From: Arbacia lixula
Taxonomy: Eukaryota; Echinodermata; Echinoidea; Arbacioida; Arbaciidae
NCBI GenBank assembly: GCA_963669155.1
Contig: OZ022591.1
Location: 15,642,336-15,706,335, forward strand
Length of the DNA stretch: 64,000 bases
Reading direction: 5' to 3'
Shown here: positions 21,701 through 29,689 of the stretch, piece after piece
How the letters are laid out: every line of letters starts with the position of its first letter
Numbering within the stretch: the first letter of the stretch is position 1
Translations under genes and position numbers: made by a program
Notes under the pieces: model-generated
The model's input: only the letters and a program-made list of their open reading frames with translations
Databases searched by the model: none
What the model was told of the DNA's origin: nothing

Positions 21701-24568
21701 TTTCACTCTATTTGTGTGGTCATTGAAATATACTTTAAAGGGAGAAGGGATTTCAGTGAGGTACTCGGCCTCTGTAGATACAAATGAGATGGAGTTGTCA
21801 TCACCAATGGCCTCCTGTGAAAAATCATCAACAGCTACTTCACTAACCGTCTCCCTAAAATCAAAACCCTCATCACCAAGACCGGCAATCGCGTCATGCA
21901 GCTGTTTGGCATTATCAATGAAAAGGCTATGTTTATATTTCGACAGTAACACCACGGCCAAACTATGGAAAATATGGACAAACTCCTCCCAGTAAATCGC
22001 GTTCAAGAGCAAGCTAATCCCGTACATAGGCAAACGCACTCTGTTGCTATTTGCTTTACACATATTTACGACATTTTTCATGAAATGACTTGTGCACGCA
22101 TGTGGTATGGTTAGTTTATTAAAATCACTCAATTCCCCTTTCATATTAACTATTCTCCAGGCACGGTTCAAAAACCCAGACAGATTGTCACAGTTAAATA
22201 TTTTGATTGTTCCCATTAAAAACACCCAAGCTCTGTCACTGCAAATCAACTTTGGCACACATAAATTTGAATGTCCAAATATTTTTTTCTCGGCAGCTCG
22301 AAATACATTAATCCAGTCGATTATAACCTGTTCGGTATGTTCCTCACTTATCATCCATGCCAGAGGAAGAGTGTGTCCATGCCCACCTTTAGGGCCAATG
22401 CATAATTCATAATATAACAAACGCTTTTTATTTAAAGACGAGCGTACGCAGCTACCAGTTGCATCCCAGAATAGTACTTCGGTCTGTGCTCTTTTGTGAA
22501 ATGTACGGACACCATGTTCCGTAAAACAAACTGCATAAAATGGTTTCGCTGATATTTTTTGGATGACGCCTGGTATACAACCTGGATTTTCTGATGCAAG
22601 GCGAGCTTTCAACTTCATGAGACTTTCGAGTTCTTCTCTGTCTGCTCTTAAATGAGTCCTACTTTCACTTGATATTTTTTGAAGAACATGCAGATTGCAG
22701 CCTGTTAAATCCCGATTACCAGAAAGGCACACGGTGTCCTCCATTGAACTTAATTTATCAATATAGACTTTCATTGGCATACAACCTAAACTGAATTGTT
22801 TTCGCAGCTCCCTTCTGTCATTTCCTGTCACATTTCGACAGTTCATTTCGGTTAGTTTGTGATTGACGCTGCCAGTGTATACACATGTAGCTTTGAATAA
22901 ATGCGAAACAGAAACGCTTACTGTTACATCGCAATCTTCAAATTTACACACGGCATTAGTTCGGAATATTGTTTTTCGACGTCGATTGCATGCGACCGAC
23001 ACGTTGTGGTGTTTAAAGACAAAGACACAATATGGATTACTGTTTTTTAATCCTTTCATGATAATATGTTGCCATTCATTGCGTGCAAACTGACGACCTG
23101 TTTGAGTTGCGCATAAATTACGCCATTCTTCTTCTGGGAAAATAAAAGATGTGGTATCAGGTAACTGATATTTAAATGATGCATCTTCAAAAGAGTTATC
23201 AGTTACAGGTTCCTCGTTTATAGTCACGTCATTAGCATGAGTGGTAAGTGGGTGAGCACTCTTTGAATCGCTTTCACAGGAATAATCGTCTAGATTACGA
23301 GTAAGTCCGCTTGCATTGTTCAATGCATCGCTTCCTTCTACAGTAGTGTTTACGCTCTGTATTCTTTTACGATCAGATTCAAAATTACATTCATTTTCTA
23401 ACTGGTCATTGGATCCATTACAAGGCAAAGAGTGTGAATGAACGCTATCATGCGGCGCACGCGAGTCTGTATGATCAACCTCTTTTTGTATCACATTGTG
23501 ACAAGTTCGCGAACTATGATTCTGAATCTGAATGTCTGACATATTTTCCTGAATATCTTTTTCGCGTTCATCATCAAAATCATTATCAATGATCGATTCT
23601 GTTTCCAAGACGATGCCCGATTTTGCAGCATTAGGATACAATCTAATATCTTCAGAGCATGGCGTGCAGTCTGAAAGTGTGGTTAGAGTTTGATTTTCAT
23701 TTGGCATTGCACTTTTAGACTCTTCTTCATCTATTATATTTCCTACTTTTTCAAGAACAGATGAATTTGTGTTTTCGACCCCGTCACTTTCTATTTTGAT
23801 TTTAACATGTTCATTCAAACCTTCGAATGCAATACATTTTGAACCTGTAGTTAGTCTTACTTCCCCGTTATTGCACGCATTTCGCCCACAGTAAAATGTA
23901 ACACCTCGTCCGTTCTTGATATGAGGAGGAATATTCATGCAAGTGTAATGATACCACTCACTGCAACCATCACATTCCATGTACTGACACTTATCGTCGT
24001 AAGGGGTTTGGCAAATGCAGTAAAGAGTAATACCCCTTTTCGCAGTGTCTTCGACTAACCAGTTATCTGACATGCACTTTCGTTTTCTCGTGCGTTTTCC
24101 ATCGGTAGAGGGCGAAAGGCTTACTAATGCTGGGGAATTACTCGATTCGGGATCCTTTGACCTCACTTCACTGGCAGTAGGATATTGTAATTGAATTAAC
24201 TCCTGTACTAGCTCTCTAATGTTACCCCTATTTTCATTCCAGTACAGCCTAAGCAATATCACTGATTTTTTATGACGCGATGTTGGCCATTCCAGCTTCG
24301 TTGCTACTTTTTTATAGAAAATAGAATCAAATGCAGGAATTTCAGCTCCGTTGATTGTATGAACTATGGCACTTGCAACTTCATTGAGATTAATGGAAGA
24401 ATACTTACGTCTACCATGCCGACCAAAACGCTTGCTAGAAGCTGGAGAACCCCCCAACATCTTTGGAGCGTGCATACCAACCAAACTGTTTTGAACTTTG
24501 CAGCGTCGACGACATCGTGATCTTGTTCGGTGTGCAGGAGTAGAAATCAATTCCTCTTGTTCGATTTC
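18722..24568 (-). CDS. Exon 5: PHD finger, DDE transposase, USP, USP-like and Ulp1 protease
   Basis: 1948 codons in one exon; residues here are counted from the acceptor at 24568. After a basic Arg-rich start comes a C4HC3 PHD finger at 184-232 (C184, C186, C199, C202, H207, C210, C227, C232). An acidic Ser/Asn-rich linker follows, then a Cys/His module (C527, C541, C546, H570) of WRKY/GCM/FLYWCH type by appearance. The DDE core is at about 690-870: D702 in LFWDATG, D778 in LICSDRAW, a CxxH motif (C825, H828) and E861/E862. The USP has C1181 in GLNNCWFNSV, QQDAHEF at 1260-1266, two CxxC knuckles (1294/1297, 1341/1344), H1420 in GHYTAL and DDD at 1435-1437. A USP-like half lies at about 1525-1682. 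Ulp1 has W1752, H1824-W, D1841, Q1898 and C1903 in DGYNCGAF. All catalytic residues of USP and Ulp1 are present. The CxxH between the second D and the E is known for the MULE/hAT/P/Kolobok-type DDE fold. The superfamily is not settled: MULE-like or Zisupton/KDZ-like are both possible. Confidence 0.93.
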   Translation of the reverse strand, partial: EIEQEELISTPAHRTRSRCRRRCKVQNSLVGMHAPKMLGGSPASSKRFGRHGRRKYSSINLNEVASAIVHTINGAEIPAFDSIFYKKVATKLEWPTSRHKKSVILLRLYWNENRGNIRELVQELIQLQYPTASEVRSKDPESSNSPALVSLSPSTDGKRTRKRKCMSDNWLVEDTAKRGITLYCICQTPYDDKCQYMECDGCSEWYHYTCMNIPPHIKNGRGVTFYCGRNACNNGEVRLTTGSKCIAFEGLNEHVKIKIESDGVENTNSSVLEKVGNIIDEEESKSAMPNENQTLTTLSDCTPCSEDIRLYPNAAKSGIVLETESIIDNDFDDEREKDIQENMSDIQIQNHSSRTCHNVIQKEVDHTDSRAPHDSVHSHSLPCNGSNDQLENECNFESDRKRIQSVNTTVEGSDALNNASGLTRNLDDYSCESDSKSAHPLTTHANDVTINEEPVTDNSFEDASFKYQLPDTTSFIFPEEEWRNLCATQTGRQFARNEWQHIIMKGLKNSNPYCVFVFKHHNVSVACNRRRKTIFRTNAVCKFEDCDVTVSVSVSHLFKATCVYTGSVNHKLTEMNCRNVTGNDRRELRKQFSLGCMPMKVYIDKLSSMEDTVCLSGNRDLTGCNLHVLQKISSESRTHLRADREELESLMKLKARLASENPGCIPGVIQKISAKPFYAVCFTEHGVRTFHKRAQTEVLFWDATGSCVRSSLNKKRLLYYELCIGPKGGHGHTLPLAWMISEEHTEQVIIDWINVFRAAEKKIFGHSNLCVPKLICSDRAWVFLMGTIKIFNCDNLSGFLNRAWRIVNMKGELSDFNKLTIPHACTSHFMKNVVNMCKANSNRVRLPMYGISLLLNAIYWEEFVHIFHSLAVVLLSKYKHSLFIDNAKQLHDAIAGLGDEGFDFRETVSEVAVDDFSQEAIGDDNSISFVSTEAEYLTEIPSPFKVYFNDHTNRVKDMILDQEMHSAQECTPNPDYNEVLFMGFVKKLLPTCILWSSILLGDLTRYSPKQNEKSYKDFKTEISNLPKTTGHAEQRMGVVKNIQLGTKKINRVDEFISILAKDFKGIQRSYDDHSTRLSGRSTKANGKLKRQKKTNTVNTSLSPNYSGELAFQSRSTPPSMSGVSVKSSSTVTIREEWNKQSGKKKAGVFQRAPKKNPLRHANKKEATFRHFGGIENGLNNCWFNSVVQSIIRIPQVQQYLENYEEFTGYTADHDMKVAFDELFNILRHLSLTKNSTIPKNGVKNVLIAVSNACKFRIGRQQDAHEFIVNLIIPFLQACGLKTLCDGTMKLQRTCKTCGNTSISIETQKIWTIAMPEVTDVVFIQDMISNQVHQTDTVSANCDKCGNKKAQLRREMVKVPDLLLIHLQRATGYQTQSGHMVKSNTRVRVQDSVSVTVGQTVSKYQLVAVIRHHGNFADLGHYTALIKCNTKNVIIDDDKVMEYEACEKECLESDTSAYIAIYDKTLDMTSSPTISDPINANDDLSSPSGIACVTSNASNESTFVALKNKFKTKLEEMQQKNDVDNLIHILCVDKCIKCNHVASDYVNLIPLFDYANNIEEAAANHLHPNSVTSLVCQCSDKEFVRKCKVVSHAKVSIHMIRRGDNVAIVDSFPGCSKGFVNNQYYVLHHVIMVDGETAVTYRREGDQFTLMKGGKRTRQELTLSQMSALANGSDSFCIYLCKRSIDNSVDNIDKQIIERCGSIGILAGLPVGFNDSLLNSVTPIPSNLLPDRHSVGRYCLEKRDLAILTNDNWFNDAIINAYLCLAKNNSQTTHKIVLMDACWAGSRLTQNHSQNWYANQAKLLNRNRNWAVHDLVFVPLSYSNHWVLFVMQPTSQVVNIMDPLGNASTDTIKVAQRAIHLCEYMRALNTSDVNVDSFDIKLNIKQWKIVLPSGLPKQQDGYNCGAFICMYARSVMEGKVLQFSSSTDTLQQLRSVMLREVIDLKLLPL

Positions 24569-27500
24569 CTAATTATGGAAATATTTAGACACATATTGAT
24601 TTGTTAAGTAATATCCATTCAGTGCATTCAAAATATTTACATAGTAGACATTAAGGTTTGGTCTGGCGAAGCGGACACTATATCTAATATAAAAATCTAC
24701 GATATACTACGTCGAAAGTTTTTTTTCCAATTTCTGTAATCAAAACATGTTCACCCTCTTTAAATAAAAAAATCATAACATTATGCATATACTCATCAAT
24801 CCGTCTCAACGGTGTTACGGTCCCCAAATCATAACAGTATTCTCGTAAGATACTCACGAGGTGGTATGTTGATCACATTGCTTCATTTTTTGTCGAGGCA
24901 TTAGCTCAAATAATAACTTTCTATACTCGAGAATGTGGAGCCATAGTAAAAGACATCGAATTTATGTCTACTTTAATATTACCCAAAGGTTATCAGCCAG
25001 TGTTACATACCTCTAGGATTTGGTCAATGTCAGCGTGATCGGTGGATGTATTGGTATCGCGGCGCCTCAACACCTTCTTGGCCCGTTTACGAGAAGTAGA
25101 AGATGACACCCTCCTGGTCTTTGGGTTGAGTATGATGTCGCTTGAGTACCACCCCGCATGTCGACTGTCAATAAGTGTGATGACCTCACATCCCGCATGC
25201 CCACAGGCGGATGGACTAAGGAGAAAGTCTGGTGCGCTATATGCATACACACAGAAACATGGTAGTATTAAGGTTAATCAAATAACAAAATCCGTATTAA
25301 CAAACAAATGTGTCGGGAGGCGAAAAAGCATCCCCCATGCAAAATCTAGCGACATCGGACACGGGCCAGGAAGAAACAAAGACAGACAGTCACAGAAAGA
25401 GTGAGAGGGAGATAGAGGGTGGTGACTAGAGCTACTTGTATGGAACACAAATTCAAAATCTACAATCAAGACTGGAAATTGTATCCTAGAGAACTTTTTC
25501 AGCTCTAAGGTTAAAAAGTGAACAATCAGTGGCCTGAATTGATAAGAGTGTTGATGCTCAAAAGTATTTACAAACTTAATAAACTTAAACCAAATTGTGC
25601 TCATTAACATTGAGTTGAATATGATTCATTGATGCTGCCTAGCACAATACGTTCATATTTTAATCTAAATATTGACTTATATGCACGTCATGATCAAACT
25701 TACGTGATTTCATCCAGTATTAGTAAAACATCCGACGAGTTCAGCCTGTTATGTCTAGGTGTCATCCCTCGAGTCACTGGAGTGAGTGTCCTCTCAAGTC
25801 GAGCGGTCTGTCGAGTTGGAGTGGAGGTCGTTGGTCTGCGTGAAGTCATCTGTCGAGTTGGAGTGGTGGAGGTCATTGGTCTGGGTGGAGTCGTTTGTCG
25901 AGTTGGAGTGGTGGAGGTCGTTGGTCTTGGTGGAGTCGTTTGTCGAGTCGGAGTGGTGGAGGTCGTTGGTCTTGGTGGAGTCGTTTGTCGAGTTGGAGTG
26001 GTGGAGGTCGTTGGTCTGGGTGGAGTCGCTTGTCGAGTTGGAGTGGTGGAGGTCGTTGGTCTCGGTGGAGTTGGAGTGGTGGAGATCGTCGGTTGAGTTG
26101 GAGTGGTGGAGGCCGTTGGTCTGGGTGGAGTTGGAGTGGTGGAGGTCGTTGGTCTAGGTGGAGTTGGAGTGGTGGAGGTCGTTGGTCTAGGTGGAGTTGG
26201 AGTGGTGGAGGTCGTTGGTCTTGGTGAAGTCGGTTGTCGAGTTGGAGTGGTGGAGGTTGTTGGTCTTGGTGGAGTCGTTTGTCGAGTTGGAGTGGTGAAG
26301 GTCGTTGGTCTGGGTGGAGTCGCTTGTCGAGTTGGAGTGGTGGAGATCGTTGGTCGTGGTGGAGTCGGTTGGCGAGTTGGAGTGGTGAAGGTCGTTGGTC
26401 TGGGCGGAGTCGTCTGTAGAGTTGGAGTGGTGGAGGTCGTTGGTCTAGGTGGAGTTGGAGTGGTGGAGGTCGTTGGTCTAGGTGGAGTTGGAGTGGTGGA
26501 GGTCGTTGGTCTTGGTGAAGTCGGTTGTCGAGTTGGAGTGGTGGAGGTTGTTGGTCTTGGTGGAGTCGTTTGTCGAGTTGGAGTGGTGAAGGTCGTTGGT
26601 CTGGGCGGAGTCGTCTGTAGAGTTGGAGTGGTGGAGGCCGTTGGTCTGGGTGGAGTTGGAGTGGTGGAGATCGTTGGTCGTGGTGGAGTCGGTTGTCGAG
26701 TTGGAGTGGTGGAGGTCGTTGGTCGTGGTGGAGTCGTTTGTCGAGTTGGAGTGGTGGAGGTCGTTGGTCGTGGTGGAGTCGGTTGTCGAGTTGGAGTGGT
26801 GGAGATCGTTGGTCGTGGTGGAGTCGGTTGTCGAGTTGGAGTGGTGGAGGTCATTGGTCTGGGTGGAGTCGCTTGTCGAGTTGGAGTGGTGGAGGTCGTT
26901 GGTCTCGGTGGAGTTGGAGTGGTGGAGGTCGTCGGTGGAGTTGGAGTGGTGGAGGTCGTCGGTTGAGTTGGTGTGGTGGAGGCCTTTGGTCTTGGTGGAG
27001 TCGGTTGTCGAGTTGGAGTGGTCGGAGTGGAGCTCGATGAAGATGGAGACAACGGAGGCCAATCCGCAGTCCTCTCGAGAGGTGGGGGAGCTGTCGGTGA
27101 CGTCCTCCTCTCTACCCGCGCTGCTGTAGCAGAAGGCTCATCCTGCCATAGGCTCGTCGTCATCCTCTGGTACATCACTTTGAGCAGGCGAGGAAGGCCT
27201 GAGCACTCGCTTAGATGAAGCCCATCACGAGCCCAGAGCCTTCTGTCCTCTGTGGGGAAGAAGCTCGTGATGTCAATCCAAGAAACACCCTCCTCTCGGC
27301 AGATCATGGAGAAGGCCTGGTTGAAATCCTTGACGAGGTGTTGCTTGTAGTCTAGCCGAGGAGCGATGCTAGTTGCAAGAACCTATGATAAGTCCATATT
27401 AAATAACAATTCCATTTCATTAACAATAATCATTTACCACAATCGTTCAACTTCTAATTTATCAAATAGAATGAGCTGTCATATTCATGATATGTATCTC

Positions 27501-28904
27501 AATTAAAAAAGCTAAATTTAGTTAATGAAACCTCTACCCAATCAAACAAAGGGAAAACATCAATAGAAAACATTATGCAATGATAATTGATAAATGAATA
27601 ACTATATAACCAATGATATCTAATTTGATTTATGAAGATTGTCACTTGAGAAAAAAAAAAGAGATGACTAAAAATCTTTTACGAGGCCCATGAAAAATTT
27701 GCAAATATTCGAGAACAAAATAAAGCAATGCGCTTGTTTCGTAGCGAGCAGATCAAATGGCGTGGTAAAAATCAAAGGTTGCGACAACAAGAATAACAAA
27801 AAATGGGCATACATGTTGTAAGGCTTTATCAATACGGGTATAGACGTACCAATGGTGTCACACGAAGTGCTGATTCCAAAAGACTCCGGAATTGACGACA
27901 GGCAGTCTCCAGAGATGTCGCTGCAAATCCAATGTTGTTAGTCCCTGCGGCGACTACTGCGATGTCGGGCCCACGTTTCCAGCTGAAGTCCAGGAACTCT
28001 TCCTCGACATGGCGACAGGTCCCTCCCGACGTGCTGTTGATGACGAGTTGGATGGGCCCTCGTGGTAGCTTCACATTCCCCTGAACCACTGGTCTTAGTT
28101 GGCTGTCTCCGAAGATGTAGGCAACCTGCAATTAAATGAACAAATGAAAGTTTAGCAATTGATTTAAAATGTTTTCTGTTGCAATAATTGTTTTGTAACG
28201 AAACAGATATTTATATACTGAAAATGGGTCTTCCCTTTACAATCATTGGTGGCCTCCTGAGAACTAGTGTCCTCTGAAGAGGACATACGCCATTGCCCGT
28301 TTATCTTATGACATTTACACTTTTTACACAAACTTCCTTTGAAGCCAGATTTTCTTTTTTATGAGTAATGTTCTATTCATTTGGTACACTAAAATGTGAT
28401 GGAAAATAACATTTGATATACGAGTACAGTCATTCCTATGAAATGCTTTTAATGATCAAAATGCAAGAACACACATGTGCATATAACGGGATAATGTGAT
28501 GTTTAGTGGTTAGTATATTAGATATAACATTCGCAGCGAAAACTGAAAAAGAATACTATTTAAAGCAATTATTGATATTTTAGCCTTCAACATTATCATT
28601 AGAACCACTATTGCTTTAGTATGCTTATAATGTGATACCACATTAACAGTAAAGTTTGAAGAACAAATATCATTACATGGTATGTAGACTATACGCACAT
28701 GCACCCTTCAAATATCAAATGTCATATTACCGAACGATCCCTGTCGATGCCATCGATGATGGTCTTGTTCTGCTTGCCGCTGATACCTAGATCCCAAATC
28801 TCCGCCTTGCTACGTCTTCCGCTGCCACGCCCAGCATCCCAAGCTCCAAACGTCGATGAGCTGCCGCATCTTCCCGTCGACCGCGTCATCCATCCGGAGG
28901 CCAT
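18722..28904 (-). CDS. Five-exon SGNH-PHD-DDE-USP-Ulp1 fusion gene (predicted 2733 aa)
   Basis: Joining 28904-28731, 28125-27850, 27382-25704, 25236-25011 and 24568-18722 gives 8202 nt, exactly 2734 codons with the stop. Intron borders are GTAATA/TGCAG, GTACGT/CATAG, GTAAGT/ATATAG and GTATGT/AATTAG. Phases are 0, 0, 2 and 0, and each join keeps the frame. Two joins are strongly diagnostic. Exons 2 and 3 together complete one SGNH hydrolase (GDS in exon 2, DxxH in exon 3). Exon 5 has no ATG near its start and is preceded at once by an in-frame TAG that is itself the acceptor. The product would combine an esterase-like domain, chromatin reader, DDE recombinase and two ubiquitin-family proteases, presumably nuclear. 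The start (ATG 28904) is the least certain part, since the frame stays open upstream. Alternatively exon 5 could be used alone from the ATG at 24475 (1917 aa). Exon joins are inference from sequence and need RNA support. Confidence 0.7.
24569..25010 (-). other. Intron 4 of the element gene (442 bp)
   Basis: GTATGT donor after GAG at 25011 and an AATTAG acceptor before 24568, phase 0. The interior is AT-rich with no open frame of note. Confidence 0.65.
25011..25236 (-). CDS. Exon 4: basic linker
   Basis: 226 nt, entered in phase 2 and left in phase 0, encoding APDFLLSPSACGHAG and about 60 more residues. The second half is strongly basic (SRKRAKKVLRRRD), a likely bipartite nuclear localisation signal, followed by an acidic DHADIDQILE end. 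The acceptor is CATATAG and the donor GAG|GTATGT. The first half has Cys/His residues (CGHAGC) and could be the edge of a small fold. No domain is recognised. Confidence 0.65.
25237..25703 (-). other. Intron 3 of the element gene (467 bp)
   Basis: Bounded by GTAAGT (just below 25704) and an ATATAG acceptor (just above 25236). No coding frame on the minus strand that competes with splicing. Confidence 0.6.
25704..27382 (-). CDS. Exon 3: SGNH hydrolase C-terminal half and Thr/Pro-rich repeats
   Basis: 1679 nt. The first 70 codons finish the SGNH fold begun in exon 2: VLATSIAPRLDYKQH resembles the block after the GxND motif, and ARDGLHLS carries the DxxH pair (exon residues 53 and 56) that supplies the catalytic Asp and His. 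After a Ser/Thr/Ala linker, about 420 codons are Thr/Pro/Ser/Arg-rich tandem repeats (TSTTPTRQTTPPRPT and a short form TSTTPTPPRPT). The exon ends DVLLILDEIT at a perfect GTAAGT donor. The repeat part resembles mucin-like or disordered spacers and would hold the hydrolase away from the transposase. Repeat-derived open frames in the other five registers are shadows. Confidence 0.8.
25780..27030. repeat. Coding minisatellite with 45-bp and 33-bp units
   Basis: About 30 tandem units alternate irregularly between a 45-bp form (with GTCGTTTGTCGA) and a 33-bp form lacking a 12-bp block. Both lengths are multiples of three, so the minus-strand Thr/Pro frame is never broken. Units differ by scattered substitutions, with blocks of units duplicated (for example near 26230-26420 and 26510-26620). 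Confidence 0.95.
27383..27849 (-). other. Intron 2 of the element gene (467 bp)
   Basis: The donor GTACGT follows CCATTG at 27850; the acceptor TTATCATAG precedes 27382. AT-rich, without open frames. Confidence 0.65.
27850..28125 (-). CDS. Exon 2: SGNH/GDSL hydrolase N-terminal half
   Basis: 276 nt, 92 codons, phase 0 at both ends. It opens with VAYIFGDSQLRPV, the GDS block with the nucleophile Ser (exon residue 8). It continues with a Gly-rich STSGGT block and DIAVVAAGTNNIG, the GxND-like block (exon residues 61-64) that supplies the oxyanion-hole Asn. The acceptor is a strong TTTAATTGCAG. The catalytic Asp/His are in exon 3. SGNH domains are known passengers of some retroelements (CR1-type LINEs and Ngaro elements), where their role is unsettled; activity on lipids or acetyl groups is inference. 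No signal peptide is visible. Confidence 0.85.
28126..28730 (-). other. Intron 1 of the element gene (605 bp)
   Basis: The donor GTAATA lies just below 28731 and the acceptor TTGCAG just above 28125. The donor is the weakest of the set. Confidence 0.5.
28731..28904 (-). CDS. Exon 1: basic N-terminal leader
   Basis: 58 codons from ATG 28904, beginning MASGWMTRSTGRCGSSS and ending KTIIDGIDRDRS, then a GTAATA donor in phase 0. CpG density and composition differ sharply from the AT-rich flanks, as in the other exons. The frame remains open for some 20 codons upstream with possible acceptors (CCAAG, TTGCAG), so this could be an internal exon with the true start further up. No domain is recognised. 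Confidence 0.5.
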
Positions 28905-29689
28905 TCTTGCACTGCAATCTGTATCTTGGACACGAAAATAAAAATAACTCGGAAAGGACAATGTTAGTATCAACGAACTCGATGAAACAAATCAAAACTA
29001 GAAATCAGCTCAAGATTAACTACAAAAAGTAAACAATTAAAAGTATACGTAAGTCGAAGCGTTCTGGATAACACTGTAGTCAACAGCTAAAAGCGATGTG
29101 AATCCTTCAGATGCAAACGATCAAGTGTGACTGCGTGACCGAATGTCTTCTCATTCTTACCAAACGTGTAAGAGTGCTAAAACTAGATTCCATTATTAAC
29201 CAAAGCGATTATCGTTTTTTTAGAAACCGGTACCCATTGATCTATGCCCGCGTTAAACGCCGTTATTGTCATGAATGTTAACACACTTCTCATTGTACTT
29301 CGCCGCGCTCTATATCCTGTTATTCAACAAAGGTATCATGTAGCTGTATAAAGCACGCGCGAAGTATAAAGGCACCGCAAGCTACATTGTGGAGCTAATA
29401 AGATTAACTCCCTTTGTTCAACGTCGATGGCTCTGATTAATGATAGTCGAGTGTCAATCAAAGAAGACCTGTCACTAGATTGTCACTTTGTGAATCCAAG
29501 ACATGGAATAAAGTTTTACAAGATTGATACACGATATGTTCAACAGCTGAATGACATTTGAATTAAAGGCCTAAAGGTTTGATCCCCAGTTCAAATCCCA
29601 AAACACCATCAATAGTTCTAGCCTGTACGGAACAACTCTTCAGCTTTATATTACCTATATCATGTATGTACATTGCCGGGATATCCGTA
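28905..29689. other. 5' flank of the element gene
   Basis: Unique sequence between exon 1 and the right array, presumably containing the promoter. A TATA-like ATATAAAG occurs on the minus strand at 29644-29651. No coding frame or repeat is evident. The stretch around 29580 (GGTTTGATCCCCAGTTC) is not part of a tRNA fold. Confidence 0.4.

Noticed and set aside
25629-27218. Long plus-strand and alternative minus-strand open frames with Gly/Val, Trp/Ser or His/Ser repeats
   Set aside because: They are shadow translations of the 45/33-bp coding minisatellite. Only the minus-strand Thr/Pro frame joins an SGNH domain and valid splice sites.
29575-29610. tRNA-like T-arm (GGTTTGATCCCCAGTTCAAA)
   Set aside because: No matching acceptor, D or anticodon arms could be folded around it.
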